NCBI GenBank assembly: GCA_941918925.1
Contig: OW799235.1
Coordinates: forward strand, 38,524,701 to 38,588,700
Direction: 5' to 3'
Source of the DNA: Phyto melanocephala
Taxonomy: Eukaryota; Arthropoda; Insecta; Diptera; Rhinophoridae
DNA: 64,000 nucleotides
The notes below the pieces were generated by a model. The model did not search any database. It was not told the origin of the DNA and saw only the letters and a program-made list of their open reading frames with translations. Positions 33,475-45,789 of the stretch are shown here, in pieces. Numbering within the stretch: position 1 is the stretch's first letter; each line of letters begins with the position of its first letter. A program made the position numbers and the translations under genes.

Positions 33475-33730
33475 GCGGCGCGTAACTGTGCTTTGGAAAC
33501 AGTTTCCAAACTATTCTACATTTAACCGCTAGCTTTTATTTTAATTGGATTAACTGGAGATGTACCAAATATCATCTGGCATCTCTGCCTAAAAACGTAA
33601 ACATCGTGTTATTTTTTGCTCTAAATTATTAAATTAATTTTATTTATAAAAAAGTCGATAGTAATACTATTTTGTGTTTGTGAGAAGTTTTGACAATGCT
33701 GTCGCAAAAAAGAAAGAAGCATTGGGGTAA
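33475..33730 (+). other. 5' leader of the Jockey-type LINE
   Basis: Non-coding DNA continuing from 31575-31661 across the inserted transposon; it may be the LINE 5' UTR. The true 5' end was not located. Confidence 0.45.
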
Positions 33731-34831
33731 TTGCCCAAAAAAGTGCCTAAAACATCAGAAGTGCAAAACAGTAATGCAAATAGATTTCATTTACTTGCAA
33801 ATGAAGAAGAAGAAGAACATGATACTCACAAGGAGAAAATACCACCAATTGTAGTAGACTCTGTCCATAGTTTGTCATCAATTTTTGGACTAATTGGAGA
33901 CAGGTATATGTTTAAAAGAATGTCCATTGGAACAAAAATAATATCAAGCTCAAGGATACTGTATAACGAGGCCTTAAATGTACTAAGAACTAAGAAGTAC
34001 CAATTTTACACGCATGAAATAAAAGATGCAAAAACGTTTAAATTAGTGTTGTTTGGTCTTATTCAAATGGATACTAAGATAATTTGTGATGAATTTAACA
34101 ACTCACACAATATAAATCCGGTAAGTGTAAAGGAAATCACCACGAAAAGATCAACCGCAGATGATACGCTATATCTAATTGAATTCGATCGTCAACAAGT
34201 GTCGAAGAGGGATATACTTAAAATAAGATATTTTAGTAATATTGCCGTTTACTGGAGAAGACCACTCAAGGGTAGCAAAGGCCTTACTCAATGCACCAAA
34301 TGCTCTATGTATGGTCACGGTGCTAGGAACTGTAACAGAGTAGTAGTGTGTGCAGCCTGTGCGGGTAATCACGAATTTGCAGATTGTCAATTAAACAAAG
34401 CCGCTAATAGTGAGAACATTATCTACAAATGTTACAACTGTGCTAGGAGGAATTTTAAAAATGTAAAGCACAGAGCTGACGACCCGAAATGCCCGTGTCG
34501 TCAGGAATACCTGGAGATTCGTCAACGCACCACATCCAGAAATAAAGTACCACATAGGACTAATATGCTGAACTTTAACTCCGATGAAGTTAATTTTCCC
34601 CAACTGCCTGGTAAGGAACACCAAAATTATTCACGTGACTCTGGTGCTAAAAGTAATGTACTGTACTCTGATGTAACAAGAAGTAAGACCCTTGTTAATA
34701 GAAATGAAGATGATATTTCTAATGAGAAATTGATGCAAATATTTTTTGATGCTGTCGATGCACTTCAAAAGTGCCAAAACAAGTATGACAAGCTACGAGT
34801 TCTGGGGATGATGCTTCAACATGCAATATAA
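33731..34831 (+). CDS. ORF1 (gag-like nucleic-acid binding protein) of a Jockey-type LINE
   Basis: 366-codon open frame without stops. Residues about 50-180 form the RNA-recognition-like region seen in Jockey-clade ORF1 proteins (RYMFKRMSIGTKI, KLVLFGLIQMDTKI, LYLIEFDRQQVSK, IAVYWRRPL). Then come three zinc knuckles: CTKCSMYGHGARNC (C-x2-C-x4-H-x4-C), CAACAGNHEFADC, and CYNCARR...HRADDPKC. In this clade the protein binds element RNA and aids its import and strand transfer. The shown start is a TTG (33731), so the true start may differ. ORF2 begins 10 bp before its end, the usual tight ORF1-ORF2 arrangement. This is the best kept part of the element. Confidence 0.85.
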   Translation: MPKKVPKTSEVQNSNANRFHLLANEEEEEHDTHKEKIPPIVVDSVHSLSSIFGLIGDRYMFKRMSIGTKIISSSRILYNEALNVLRTKKYQFYTHEIKDAKTFKLVLFGLIQMDTKIICDEFNNSHNINPVSVKEITTKRSTADDTLYLIEFDRQQVSKRDILKIRYFSNIAVYWRRPLKGSKGLTQCTKCSMYGHGARNCNRVVVCAACAGNHEFADCQLNKAANSENIIYKCYNCARRNFKNVKHRADDPKCPCRQEYLEIRQRTTSRNKVPHRTNMLNFNSDEVNFPQLPGKEHQNYSRDSGAKSNVLYSDVTRSKTLVNRNEDDISNEKLMQIFFDAVDALQKCQNKYDKLRVLGMMLQHAI

Positions 34832-36804
34832 ATCAACAGTTAGTCACAATGTTCATGTTATGCACTGGAATGCTCAAGGCATAACGACTGAGTCAGCAGC
34901 TTCACAGCTTGAAAAATTTTTATTTGACAAGGAAGTTGATATTCTCCTTGTCAATGAGACATTTTTGAAACCCCACCATAAATTTAAACTTGGAGGCTAC
35001 AAAACTTATAGAAGATCGACCAAGTCATGGTGGCGGTGTACTCATCGCAGTAAAATACAATGTTGAACATGAAATATTACTAACTATAAATACGAGCGTG
35101 GCTGAAAATATTTCGGTTCGAGTAATAATAAATAGGCGCCCTGTGATTTTTACATCTGCGTACAATCCGGTTCATACTATAAATTTTAAAACTCATATGG
35201 ATGCTTTAACTAGACGGTCAAATGAATTCTTTTTATTTGGTGATTTAAACGCACAACATATGCACTGGAATTGTCTTTCAAACAATATTGCTGGTAATGA
35301 GCTTTATAGCCATAGCCTTCGATCAAACTACTACATTTATTACTCAAATGCATTTACTCGCTTTAGACAAAATATTAATCCAGTACAGCCGTCTACAGTA
35401 GACATCCTTTTAACTAACTCTTGTCTTCCTTTTTCATTCTTGGAAACACATCCAAATATGTTGCAGTCGGACCATGTACCACTATCTTGCGTCATTTATG
35501 GAGAGGTGCAAAATATCATTTTGATGCTACCCTTGTATAATCGAGCCGATTGGTCATCAATAAAAAACTTCGTTGAAAGTGAAATATTACAAGAGATTGA
35601 TCAAAATATTACAAACACAGGTAATCTAGATTTAGCATTAAGTAAACTAATATCCATTGTAAAAGAAGCTACTACTAAAATACCAGTTGGTCATAGAAAC
35701 CCCATCCAACGTGAAATTTCAGAAATTAGTAAAATGCTAATTTCTCAGAGAAACAAATATAGACGTAAATTTCAAAGATGTAGGGATAGTAGTTTTAAAA
35801 TGCAATTAAACTGTATCTTAAGGCAGCTAAATAGGCTTATTGACTTTCACCTAAATAAAGACAGAAATGATTCTTGGTCGAAATTCATATTAAATCTGCC
35901 TACAGGCTCTAAAAAGTTTTGGAAATTAACAAAAACGTTTAAAGGCAAAAACTCCACATTGTCTAATCTTCATTTAAATGGAACAATTTTGAATTCTGAC
36001 GTCGAAAAAGCAAATGCAATAGCTGACGTATTTGCCAGTTCACATACCATTACTTTTAACAATCCATCCCCCATGGAATCGGTTGTATCAAGATACATTA
36101 ATGACCTTAATCAAACTCTTACCGACGATACAAGTATTGAACTTACAAATTTGTCTGAAGTCAAATCGTTTGTCCAATTGTTAAAAAATAATAAATCCCC
36201 TGGTTTAGATGGGATTAACAGCATAGTACTTAAAAATATGCCCGATTACTTTTTTGAAATCTTAAGTAAACTATTTAACTTTTGTTTAAGCAATGGGTAC
36301 TTCCCACTCGTTTTTAAAATGGCTAAGGTAATTCCAATCCACAAATCTGGAAAAGATCCTAAATTACCCTCCAGCTATAGGCCAATTAGTATTCTAAGCC
36401 TATTAGATAAGGTGTTCGAGAAAATTATTCACACCAGAATTTTAGATTTTTCAAATTGCAATAATATCATAAATCAAGAACAATTTGGTTTTCGAAAAGA
36501 GCACTCCACTGTACATCAACTTAATAGAGTTGTAAACTTTATTGAATGTAATAAAAGTAATCTGAAAAGTACTGGAGTCGTTTTTCTTGATATTGAAAAA
36601 GCTTTTGACTCAATCTGGCATGATGGACTAGTGTATAAATTAAATACGTTGCATTTTCCAAATTATCTACAAAAACTTATCAAAAGCTTTTTAGATAATC
36701 GTACGTTTGTTGTATCTGTCAATAACAAATTTTCTACTGAAAGGCAAATACCTGCGGGCTTGCCACAAGGATCAGTGTTATCCCCTACACTATACTCGAT
36801 ATAA
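34821..36804 (+). pseudogene. ORF2 (endonuclease-RT) of the Jockey-type LINE
   Basis: Starts with an ATG at 34821 overlapping ORF1: VHVMHWNAQGITTESAASQL and LLVNETFLKPHHKF begin the AP-type endonuclease. A frameshift near 35025 moves it to the frame 34990-36804, which carries GGGVLIAVKYNV, EFFLFGDLNAQHMHWN, STVDILLTN and QSDHVPLSC. The RT follows with KSPGLDGINSIVLKNMP, YRPISILSLLDKVFEK, EQFGFRKEHSTVHQL, VFLDIEKAFDSIWHDG and AGLPQGSVLSPTLYSI, then a TAA at 36802-36804. Just downstream the active site reads FYADVSAF, so the second catalytic Asp is lost. The element is inactive. Confidence 0.9.
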
Positions 36805-38999
36805 ACATCCGATGTTACCCTAAGAAGAGACCATGATGCGGCTTTTTACGCGGATGTCAGCGCCTTTATTTGTTGCGGTAAAGTGTCGAATGCGATAATT
36901 AGGAGAATGGAAAATAATCTTAAATTAATTCGTAAATACTATGACAAATGAAAAATAAAAGTCAATGACGATAAAACTTATGCAATTATATTTCCATTCA
37001 ACAAATCGCGAAAACGCTTTCCTACTAGATATTTATCGTCTAGGGAACAATAATTCCATTGAGGGACGAAATTAAATATATAGGAGTTATCCTTGACAAA
37101 AAACTTTTATTTAAACAACATTTGTGAGAAGGCAATTAAGTGTAGCCGTGCCTTACAAGAATGATTAAATAAAGATTACGCCTTGCGCATGATTTACCGT
37201 TAGATGACGTAGTAATCCCCTCACAAAGGTTACCAAGTCTGTATCATATGTAAAATTTATAATTTCTTACAAAAAATGTATGTATTTTGAGATAGTTGGC
37301 AGCCCTGTAATTAATTTACTCAGAGAGTTCTAAAATAAACTATTACATCGGTGTTTAATAAACAACGAATTTCGTGTCATATTTTATAATAAATACATAT
37401 AAATAATATTAAAATTATATAAAGTGTTTTAATTTGGTTATTTAAAAGCTGCAAAACAGAAAACAAAATAAAGTGAAAATATATAAAAGAGAGCAAATAT
37501 AAAATGTGCAGTGGGCAAATGCAAGCAAAATAACAGCAAAAAAACAAGTGATAAATTATATTAAAACCTAATAAATTGCGCATTTTTAATAAAACGTTTG
37601 TATATTCAAAAAGCTGTATCATTTTACAATTTTTCAAAAGATGAATCTCGAAGGAAGTTATGGGTAATATTTTGCAAACGAGTGAAGGCATTATGAATAG
37701 AATTGAGCAAACGGCGTGCAAACATTTCAAAATCCCATGCAGTTCCGTCTTTAGACACTAGTGCTATCGAATGTGAAACGAAAACTGCTAATGAAACTGA
37801 AGTTTCAAATGTATATATAGGACTACGTGAAACTGAAAAGCAAAATGATATTCCAAATAGTTTTGAAGAAAAATTGGTCGCTTAAAATGCTCCAAGGCCG
37901 ACTGATCTTGAAGAAGATCGCCTAAAAACTTGCACCATATTTTTCAAATTAAATGGTAACAAATTATTACTTTCAAGCGGATATTTACAAAAGAATTTGT
38001 TGGAAGCCAAAGAAATTGAAGCCAGTGAATACGTGAAAAAACTTTTTTTTAGGTGTCGAATGTATTTTAGAATTAGGAAACTAAATGTCGAAATCGCTGA
38101 AAATACCTATAAACGAAAAAGAAAATTTGGTAAAATAACAAAATGAAATGAATTCTACACCTAATATAATAGTGAAATATTGTAATAAAAAAATGAAAAT
38201 AAATATGTATATACATACCTATATATAAAGAATTTTTTTGCTTTCAAAACATTTAGTTAGAAAAATAACAATTTGTCCCACTGTCATGTTTTTACACAAA
38301 CATTATTAGTTATACAGCTGAATTTTATTAGCCAATCAGAACACAGCTTGAGTGACGTCAGAATTCCTACATGCGCAGAAATGTTTTTTTATGGCTGCGT
38401 GATGGCGTAATCTTTATTTAATCATTCTTGGTGCCTTATACCCCTTAATTAGCCGAAGATCTAAACATAATATAAAGAACAAGGTACTTATTTACAAAAT
38501 GTGTATTCGACCGATTATGACCAATGGCTGTCAAATCTGGTCCAAAAAGGCTGCTAAAACGCATACAAAAAAATTGCAAATCATTCAAAATAAGAACTTG
38601 AAAATAATACAAAATCTACCTTTTAGATATCCAACTTAACTTCTACATAGAAACTTTAACTTTAAAATGTTTAATTCATTGACAAGGGAACTGACGCTGT
38701 CATTTAATGAAAAATGCAGAAGGTCAAATTTTGAAATAATAAGAAATTTGCTGAACAACCACTGAGGGTCTTTTGTTTAAAAGACACATTTCAGTGATTG
38801 TTCTAAAATCTCTTATGACTTCTAAGTTGATACGAGGTTTTTTATGAACAACTTTTCCTTTAAACTGTGATATTAGTAGTTTCTTTATTTAATTAATCAG
38901 ATGTTAATTGTTGTAATACTATATGTAAATTCTCATAACTCTGTTAACGATATTGAAAAAAATAATAAGTTTTAATAAATAAATAAATAAAAAAAAAAA
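36805..38999 (+). pseudogene. 3' part of the Jockey-type LINE, split by a P-like element
   Basis: 36805-37147 and 38439-38999 hold the decayed RT thumb and C-terminal part: AAFYADVSAFICCGKV, NAIIRRMENNLKLI, IKVNDDKTYAIIFPF, then beyond the insertion KVLIYKMCIRPIMTNG, CQIWSKKAAKTHTKKLQ and NKNLKIIQNLPFRYPT. Several stops. The end is a (TAAA)n A-rich tail (38968-39000). The gap between the two parts is exactly the inserted DNA element at 37156-38430. Confidence 0.82.
37156..38430 (+). mobile_element. P-element-like transposon with THAP remnant
   Basis: 27-bp terminal inverted repeats (left end CAAGAATGATTAAATAAAGA, continuing TTACGCC; right end its reverse complement) and an exact 8-bp target duplication GTGCCTTA (37148-37155 and 38431-38438). 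Inside, the plus strand reads KCAVGKCKQNNSKKTS (37502 on) and, in another frame, AVSFYNFSKDESRRKLWVIF and CKRVKAL (37614-37690): a zinc-coordinating THAP DNA-binding domain, the N-terminal domain of P transposases. The two pieces are separated by about 70 bp, possibly an intron. The catalytic part is missing or unreadable. Eight-bp duplication plus THAP point to the P superfamily. Confidence 0.85.
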
Positions 39000-39345
39000 G
39001 ATGTACTAAATAAACTCAAATGTTTACAACTGGAAGAGAACCAACTAAACTTTTATATTTTTTAACGGAGGAGTACCAAATAAACTTATTTACTTGTAAC
39101 TGGAGGAGTTCCATAAAACTCGTTGTAATTATTGTTCAGATGTCTCCGACTTCCTGTACAATGGTATAGGTCGACTCGCGGTGCCTGAACCAAGTAAATA
39201 AAGGAGAACCATACAACTCAGTTTTATTTATTGTTCAAGTGTCTCCGACTTCCTGTACAATGGTATAGGTCGACTTGCGGTGCCTAAACTAACGTTTTGT
39301 AACTGGATGAGAACCATAAAACTCAGTTTTATTTATTGTTCAAGT
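39000..39345. repeat. Tandem array, ~99-bp unit, inverted relative of 17183-17448
   Basis: Units with gtctccgacttcctgtaca followed by atggtataggtcgac start near 39141 and 39240; a third, partial one (tgtcttcgacttcag) starts near 39342. Flanking gaggagtaccaaataaact units match the 17-kb array in reverse. The Jockey-type LINE ends right at its left edge. Confidence 0.78.
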
Positions 39346-40585
39346 GTCTTCGACTTCAGATATAGAGGTATATATAGATTTACGGAGAAGGAACCAACGT
39401 AGGATACCCTGACTTTTTGGTTATGTACTCTGCTAATCAATTTTAAAATAAACAATTTTTTTGAGCGGCACAATGTAAATTTTTGTTTATTGTTGGTAAA
39501 TTTAAATTGAATTTCATACAAGTTTTTACACTACTTTTTGCGTAACAAAAATTAGCTCATATGAGAACCTTTGGTGTTGTACAAGATCATTTGGCATACT
39601 AGTTGTAGTACATATTTAAAATTTATACTAATAGAAATATAAATACAGTAAAATATTCTCTGCATAGATATTATATTGCTTCGATATCATATTTATTTAT
39701 CTTGTGCAATAGTATTTTCATTCGATACATTATTTTTCCCCTGATGTCATTAAAAAAAATTTATTAGTGGTGCATTTACAATATACAATTGCTTTAAAGC
39801 AATATTAAAAAAATTTTAACATGTACATATGTGCGTTCCATCCAATTTAAATTTATTTAAAAGACTTTTTAAACATCTTACGCCATAAGCAGCTCTGACT
39901 GATATGATCTAAAATAAAACATAACATTAATATTATATTCAAATTTAAATAAGCTTTTTATATTTATAACTACTTACATCTTTTTCGTTAGCTTAGTTAT
40001 AAGATATTCAAGGTTTTAAAATTCATCTGGGGATGTAATGGTTTTCATATGCTTTGCAAAATATTTTTGCTGGTACTCTTCACTGTATTCTCCAAAATTT
40101 CATTTAAAATTTTTTTATTTTGATATTAAAGTTCTGAAAAAAATACAAAATATTTTGGAAATATAAAACATTTTATAAAAAATTTCTAGTATTGTAACGA
40201 ATGTATTTTTATAAGAGGAATAGAACTTTAAATTGGCAATACTTTTTCAGTTGGAGATCATTTTGTCAGCTGTCAAGTGATTTATATTTATTTATAGTTC
40301 AGTAAGCAGATTTGTATTTTTTTAACTTATAGCACTCAGTATCGTTATGTGAGTTAGTTAGTAAAAATTGAGTAAAAACGTAGTGTTATCTCCTTTTCTT
40401 TTTGACAATATGTACAATGAATTACGTTCTCTCCGTAAAAATCTATTTTCTATGGATTTCTATCTCACGCAAAGTTACGATACATTTTTAATAAACAGTA
40501 TCACGCATTGCTTATGCGACATATTTTTAAAGCATCACGATACAAATCTACTAACTGAACCATTAGTTTGGTTTAGCATTTCAAT
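39346..40585. other. AT-rich DNA, no gene seen
   Basis: No recognised protein motif. 40190-40580 may be the leader of the mariner remnant that follows. Confidence 0.5.
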
Positions 40586-41166
40586 ATGAATAAACTGACG
40601 TCTGAACAACGACTAAACTAGTACAAATTTATTTTGTAAATTATGGTCCCGTCCCATTTTACGAACAACATAATTGAAGCTCACTCAACAAAACTGACGT
40701 ATTTGGAGTGATGATAATCCTCAAATGTTTGTGGAGACACAGTTACATCCAGAAAAAAATTAATGTTTGGTGTGCTTTATGGGCAGGTAAAATCGTTGGT
40801 CTGTACTTCTTTAAAAACAATGCTAGTCAGAACGATACAGTCAATGGTGACCGCTAAAGAGCCATGATTAATTACTTTTTCGTGTCACAATTGATTTATT
40901 GAAGAAAATATTTGGTAACCGCATAGTTTCACGCTTCGGACCCGTGAATTGGCCTACAAGATCACGCGAATTAACGCACCTAGACTACTACTTTCTGTAG
41001 GGATATGTAAAATCGCTAGTCTGATAGTAACGATACCATAACAACACTCGCAACGTCATTGCCGATATAGGGTTATAAATGTTAGAAAAAGTCATCGAAA
41101 ATTGAATTCTAGATTAGACTAAGTCCGAGCCAGCCGTTGCGGTCATATGCCAGAAGATTATCTTTC
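40586..41166 (+). pseudogene. Mariner/Tc1-type transposase remnant, lineage 1
   Basis: Begins MNKLTSEQRL at 40586, then a stop and deletions. Readable blocks in shifting frames: NGPVPFYEQHN, WSDDNPQMFVETQLHPEK, then INVWCALWAGKIVGLYFFK with NNASQNDTVNGDR, stop, RAMINYFFV. After another gap the GPVNWP-like end and RSYARR/HMPEDYLS-like tail follow to 41166. This wording (VWCALWxGxIxGPYFF, TVNGDRYRAM) is that of insect mariner-type DDE transposases. The middle with the second catalytic Asp is deleted. At least four disabling changes are visible. Confidence 0.78.
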
Positions 41167-41759
41167 GAGTAGAGTAAATTTCATGTCAATTAAAAAAATT
41201 CATTTCTGTTTTATTTCATTTTATGTCTCTATAAAAACACCCTTTATAAATAAATAAAGCAAAACAGTTAGTGGGTTTTCCTCCAATAATTATCAACCGG
41301 TTTAAAAACAAAAACAAGAACAACTATATAAAAAAGAGAATACATACATTCCTTACTGTAACATAGCCAAAACATTGACTGAGCAATAGTTTGTCGAAAC
41401 CGGTTTTCGAATAATTCGAAAACCCATTTTTGTATATTTTTCCGATTTTTTCAATTTTTCGGTTTTTGAATTATTAGAGCTTTATATCTTGAACTATTCG
41501 ACGATATCGATTTTGTATTACAATTTTTTAAACTCTCTGTATTGTTTTTATACCCCATTAATTAATTTATTTATGAAATATACATAAACCTTACAAAATA
41601 AATCCATAAAATATAACAAAGAAAAGGCGCAGGTTACTGGACCGTATGCGCTCGAAAAAGTTACAAAAAGAAGTAGTTTAAGATATAAGGTGAATCAAAA
41701 TTAATTGAATATGAGTTAGAATAAAAAGTTAATCATTGAGTATTAAATATCAAGTATGT
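41167..41759. other. AT-rich DNA between mariner and I-type LINE
   Basis: The first 90 bp may be the mariner 3' end (aaaaacaccctttat near 41226). The rest holds ccggtttt-type words but no gene. Confidence 0.45.
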
Positions 41760-44700
41760 TGTGTTTCAGTAGACATCTTCTAATTTTCGCCAAGTTACCC
41801 TCTTTTGAGCAGTCAGTGATATCTTCTCGTCTATCTTGGAATAAGGGCATTCTGTAAGAATGTGTGGAATGCTAGTAAGAATGTTTCAAAAAGAGCACGT
41901 TGGAGAATTGGATCCATCATAATAGTGCCTTGACGCAATGGACCTTATTGGTCTCCGAGTGTGGGTGTAGGAGGCAGATACTGCCTTCTGCATCCCCCTT
42001 TCCTACCTAATAGTGCCTTGTGTTAAAGATGGCCTTACCTACTCTTAAGCGAGCCATCATTATGCATTGGCTTCTAGTAAATTTTATATCGTATTTTGGT
42101 CTTTCTTGTAGAGGGTGTAACTGTGATTGCATAGCCTTAAACGGGTTGGATATCGATTTTGGCAAACATGCGATTTCAGTGAAATTGTGCATATTTAATG
42201 CACTTTTGGCAATGTTGTCAGCGAATTCATTACCTTCTATACCAATGTGGGAAGGCAACCAAAGTATTAGGATTTTGTGAGTTAGTTCAGCTGGAAACAC
42301 TATTTCATCATAAAGGCTATTGCTGTTCTTTTTAAGCGCTCTGGTTGCGCTCAAACTATTAGTACAGATAAGGGAAGTGGTTTTATTAAAGAATATGTTG
42401 TTTTACCATTGCTGTATGAACCAATAGTGAATAAAATAAGTTCGGGTGAAAACTCCGCCTTAATTTGTTCAATTAATTGTTTATAAACGCAGGGAGTTGT
42501 AGTTTCCTTAACGTGTATTCTAAGGCTGTCATCAATAAGAACTAAATTTTCTGAAATGTCCGGAATATTAGGCTTATTTGGGAGATTGATGTTATATTCC
42601 TAAAGCAAACTAATTGTTTTATCAATAGCGGATAACGATTTAGTAGTTGAGTTGATATGTTTCCAAAAAATCTCATGTAAACCGTCAGTTGAAACAGCGA
42701 TTGATTTTGAAGCCAATAAAACCGCACTGTTTTTAAAAACCAATTGAAACTCTCGTAATCATGTTTCATTTCTTAAAAACGTTATAGGAGTTGAACGCAA
42801 TAAACCAGACGCAGTGCGGAAGCAATTATTAATTGAAGTATTTAATTTTCTGATATTGTTCTTTGATGTCCACCCATATATTATAATTCCATGTAGTAGG
42901 GTACCAGTTGTTAATGAACGACAAATACCAAGGGCGGTTTCCATGTGTGGGCCTTTACTTCAAGAACAAGTTAATTTTAGGAAATTGTTAATATTCACGT
43001 GAGAGGTGAGAGTTCCAAGCAAGATTTTTAGAAAATATAATTCCTAAAATTCTTAATTCATTCTTCACCGAAAGGTTTATATCTCTAATGCAGATAGTAT
43101 TAACGTTGCAATTTCTCTTTCTGCAAACGTGAAGGAGTTCAGTTTTATCTGCAGGTATTATAGCACCGTTTTTTAAAGTCCAACTATTAATTTTTGAATT
43201 TATATTATTTAAGTTGTGGTAAACTTCATTCTCAGATCTGGAAACAACCGCAAAAATATTATCAGCGTATATTCCCACGTAGTAAATTCCTTGAACATTT
43301 TGTATTGCCTAAGCGAATGAGTTGACATACATATATTACATATAAAAATACTCATAATAGAGAACCCTTTGGGACTCTGTTGTCCAGTGGATAATGTGAT
43401 GAAAAATGGCCATCAATTTTTACAGATATTTTACGGTTGCCAAGGAAAGATTTTAGTAATTTTAAAATCGGCTTAGGTACACCCCAATTGTTAAGCTCAA
43501 TAATGATGAAAGTTGAAATAACACGGTCAAAGGCTTTTTCCAAGTCCTCTGAAACGACAACAGAGTGTTTGTTACTCTTAATGTTCATACGTAAAGTGTC
43601 CTCTGGCTGATGACATAATGTATGAACACCATGCCTAGGAATAAACGCGTGCTGAACGTCAAAGATTTTCTGACGATGGTATGTCCAATAACGTTTCGCT
43701 AAAATTTTCTCAAAAATTTTAGAAATAGTTGGTAGTAAAGAAATGGGACGATAGCCACCAAGAAGGTTAGGGTCTTTGACGGGCTTGGGAACAGGAGATA
43801 GGATGGCTACCTTCCAATCGTGTGGAATTATGCCATTTTCCAGTATATTGTTGTACAAATCACAAAGACGATATTTCAAAACGGTTGGAGCATTTTTCAC
43901 CATTGAATATGTTATTTTATCTCTAGCAGGCGTAAATCCTTTAAGTGTATTTAGTATAAATTTAAGCTCCTTAATCTCTACCTTTTTACAATTAGTTTGA
44001 GCTAATTCGTTTATATTTATGTTAACCTTTGACAGAATTATATCGGCATCAAAAGAATCGTTCAAACTGATGGAACTCCAAAAAATAGAACATTTTTCCG
44101 CAATTGCCTCAGGATGTGAAAAACTGTCATTATTTATACAAATCGGTCGAAAATTTTCATTCATTTTTATACCCTTCACCTGTGGTGCACAAGGGTATAT
44201 ATAGCTTTGTCATTCCGTTTGTAATTTCTACAATTTTCATTTCCGACCCCATAAAGTATATATTTTCTGAAAGCTTATGAATAGAGGAGTCGATTAAGCC
44301 CTGACCGTCTGTCCGTCTATCCGTCTGTCCGTGTTGGTTGAAATCAACTTTTAGAAGCAACTATATGTTCCTCAGATCTGTATATGGTATCAATCTCTTG
44401 GAAATATCCAGGAATGAATCGCTATTGAAATTCAGTACAATCGCCCAATAACTTTCTGAGATATGAGCAAAAAACCACGACCACCTCGTTTTTTTTTTCA
44501 CAATTACAACAACAACATACATACATACATGTAAAAAACATACCAAACAAAAAAAATTACAAAAAAAAAAAAATATTAAAAATAAGAAAAAAATAATAAA
44601 AAAAAACTACAAAAAAAAAACATTTTAAAAAAATTTTAAAAAAAATTTTTAAAATTTTTCTAAAAAAATTTTTTCAAAAAATTTAAAAAAAATATAAAAA

Positions 44701-45789
44701 AAATAATAAAATATAAATAATATATTAAATAAAATAAAATAAAATTTTTTTGGCTCAGCTGGGATTCGATGCCACATTTATTCTAACGTGTACGTATGCA
44801 CGTATTTTATACGAGATGAATGGTGATACAAACAATTGTTATTCCATGACTACACGTTGTGAAGGGTATATAAGATTCGGCACGGCTGAATATAGCACTG
44901 TTACTTGTTTACATACATTTTAAGGTTTAGAGAATTCAGGAAACTTTCCCAGGTTAGTCGTTTGGCACTTTTGCATTCTTTTTTCAACTTAGCACTTGAT
45001 TTTCTATATTCAATGCAGTTTATTTGACTACGCTTAAATGTTCTCCAAGCCTGATTTCTAATTGTTATTAATTTGGATATGAAAGAATTAAACCAAATGG
45101 GGCTGTTATTCTTTCTAGGTTCATCAGTAATTGGAATGATTTCATTTGTTGTCTTTCTTAATATACGTTTTATTTGAGCTGCTTCTCTGTTGATAATCGA
45201 AAATTTTTTGAATTCGTCGTTTACTAAAAGTGCTCTCTTTTCAAAAAGAGACCAAGTAGCATCATTCACCCGAAATCGTGGTATAAATTTTTTCTTACTT
45301 TTAACTTTATTGTTGATAATCATGATTGGAAAGTGGTCACCAACTTCAGGTTATGACAGGCAAGTCCATGACAACTCTGAAGCAATGTCTGCACTGGACA
45401 TGGAGACATCCATAGAGGTCAAAGTATGCCTTGTGTTTAGCAAAGTTGAGGAGCCGTAGTTTAAAATAACAAAGCCCTTGTCATCTGTGAATTTTTTCCA
45501 AATAATAAAACTTGGAGAGCTCGTTGAAGAATTCCAAAGGGTGTTTTGTGCATTTAAGTCACCAATAAATAAGTGATGAACGTTATGAATAAGAGTAATC
45601 ATGATTGTGATGGAAGGTATGATAGCCAGAAAGATGTAGGAAATGGCGGATTTTATCAACAATGTGGGTTTCTTGAAGAGCAATTATATTTGGTTTGTGT
45701 ATGGCAACTAGAAGTTCTAAGGCAAATTTATGATTGATGAAGCCTTAAATGTTCCACTGAAGAATATTTATATTCAAATCAAAACTCAT
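41760..45789 (-). pseudogene. ORF2 of an I-type LINE (endonuclease, RT, RNase H)
   Basis: ATG at 45789: LNINILQWNI, stop, GFINHKFALELL, HKPNIIALQETHI, then LFIGDLNAQNTLWNS form the endonuclease. A linker (45323-44908) and RT follow: FTPARDKITYSMVKNAP, HDWKVAILSPVPKPVKD, YRPISLLPTISKIFEKIL, EDLEKAFDRV and NRVPKGSLL. Next comes MGIYADNIFAVV, where the second Asp of YADD is Asn. RNase H is frame-broken: LILFTIGSYSNGK (TDGS lost) and ILWLPSHIGIEGNEFADN (42270 region). A cysteine/His tail with ALIPR..RRY runs to about 41760. The wording and the RNase H fit the I clade. A Helentron is inserted at 44164-44907. Many stops and shifts: inactive. Confidence 0.87.
44164..44907 (+). mobile_element. DINE-1-like Helentron copy 4, inside the I-type LINE
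   Basis: Plus-strand copy with TTTTTATACCCTTCACC start, GTCY run (ccgtctgtccgtctatccg, 44305 on), tRNA-like module antisense at 44752-44790, and hairpin and CTGTTACTTG end. The LINE linker reads on the two sides, so this insertion is younger than the LINE. Confidence 0.88.
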
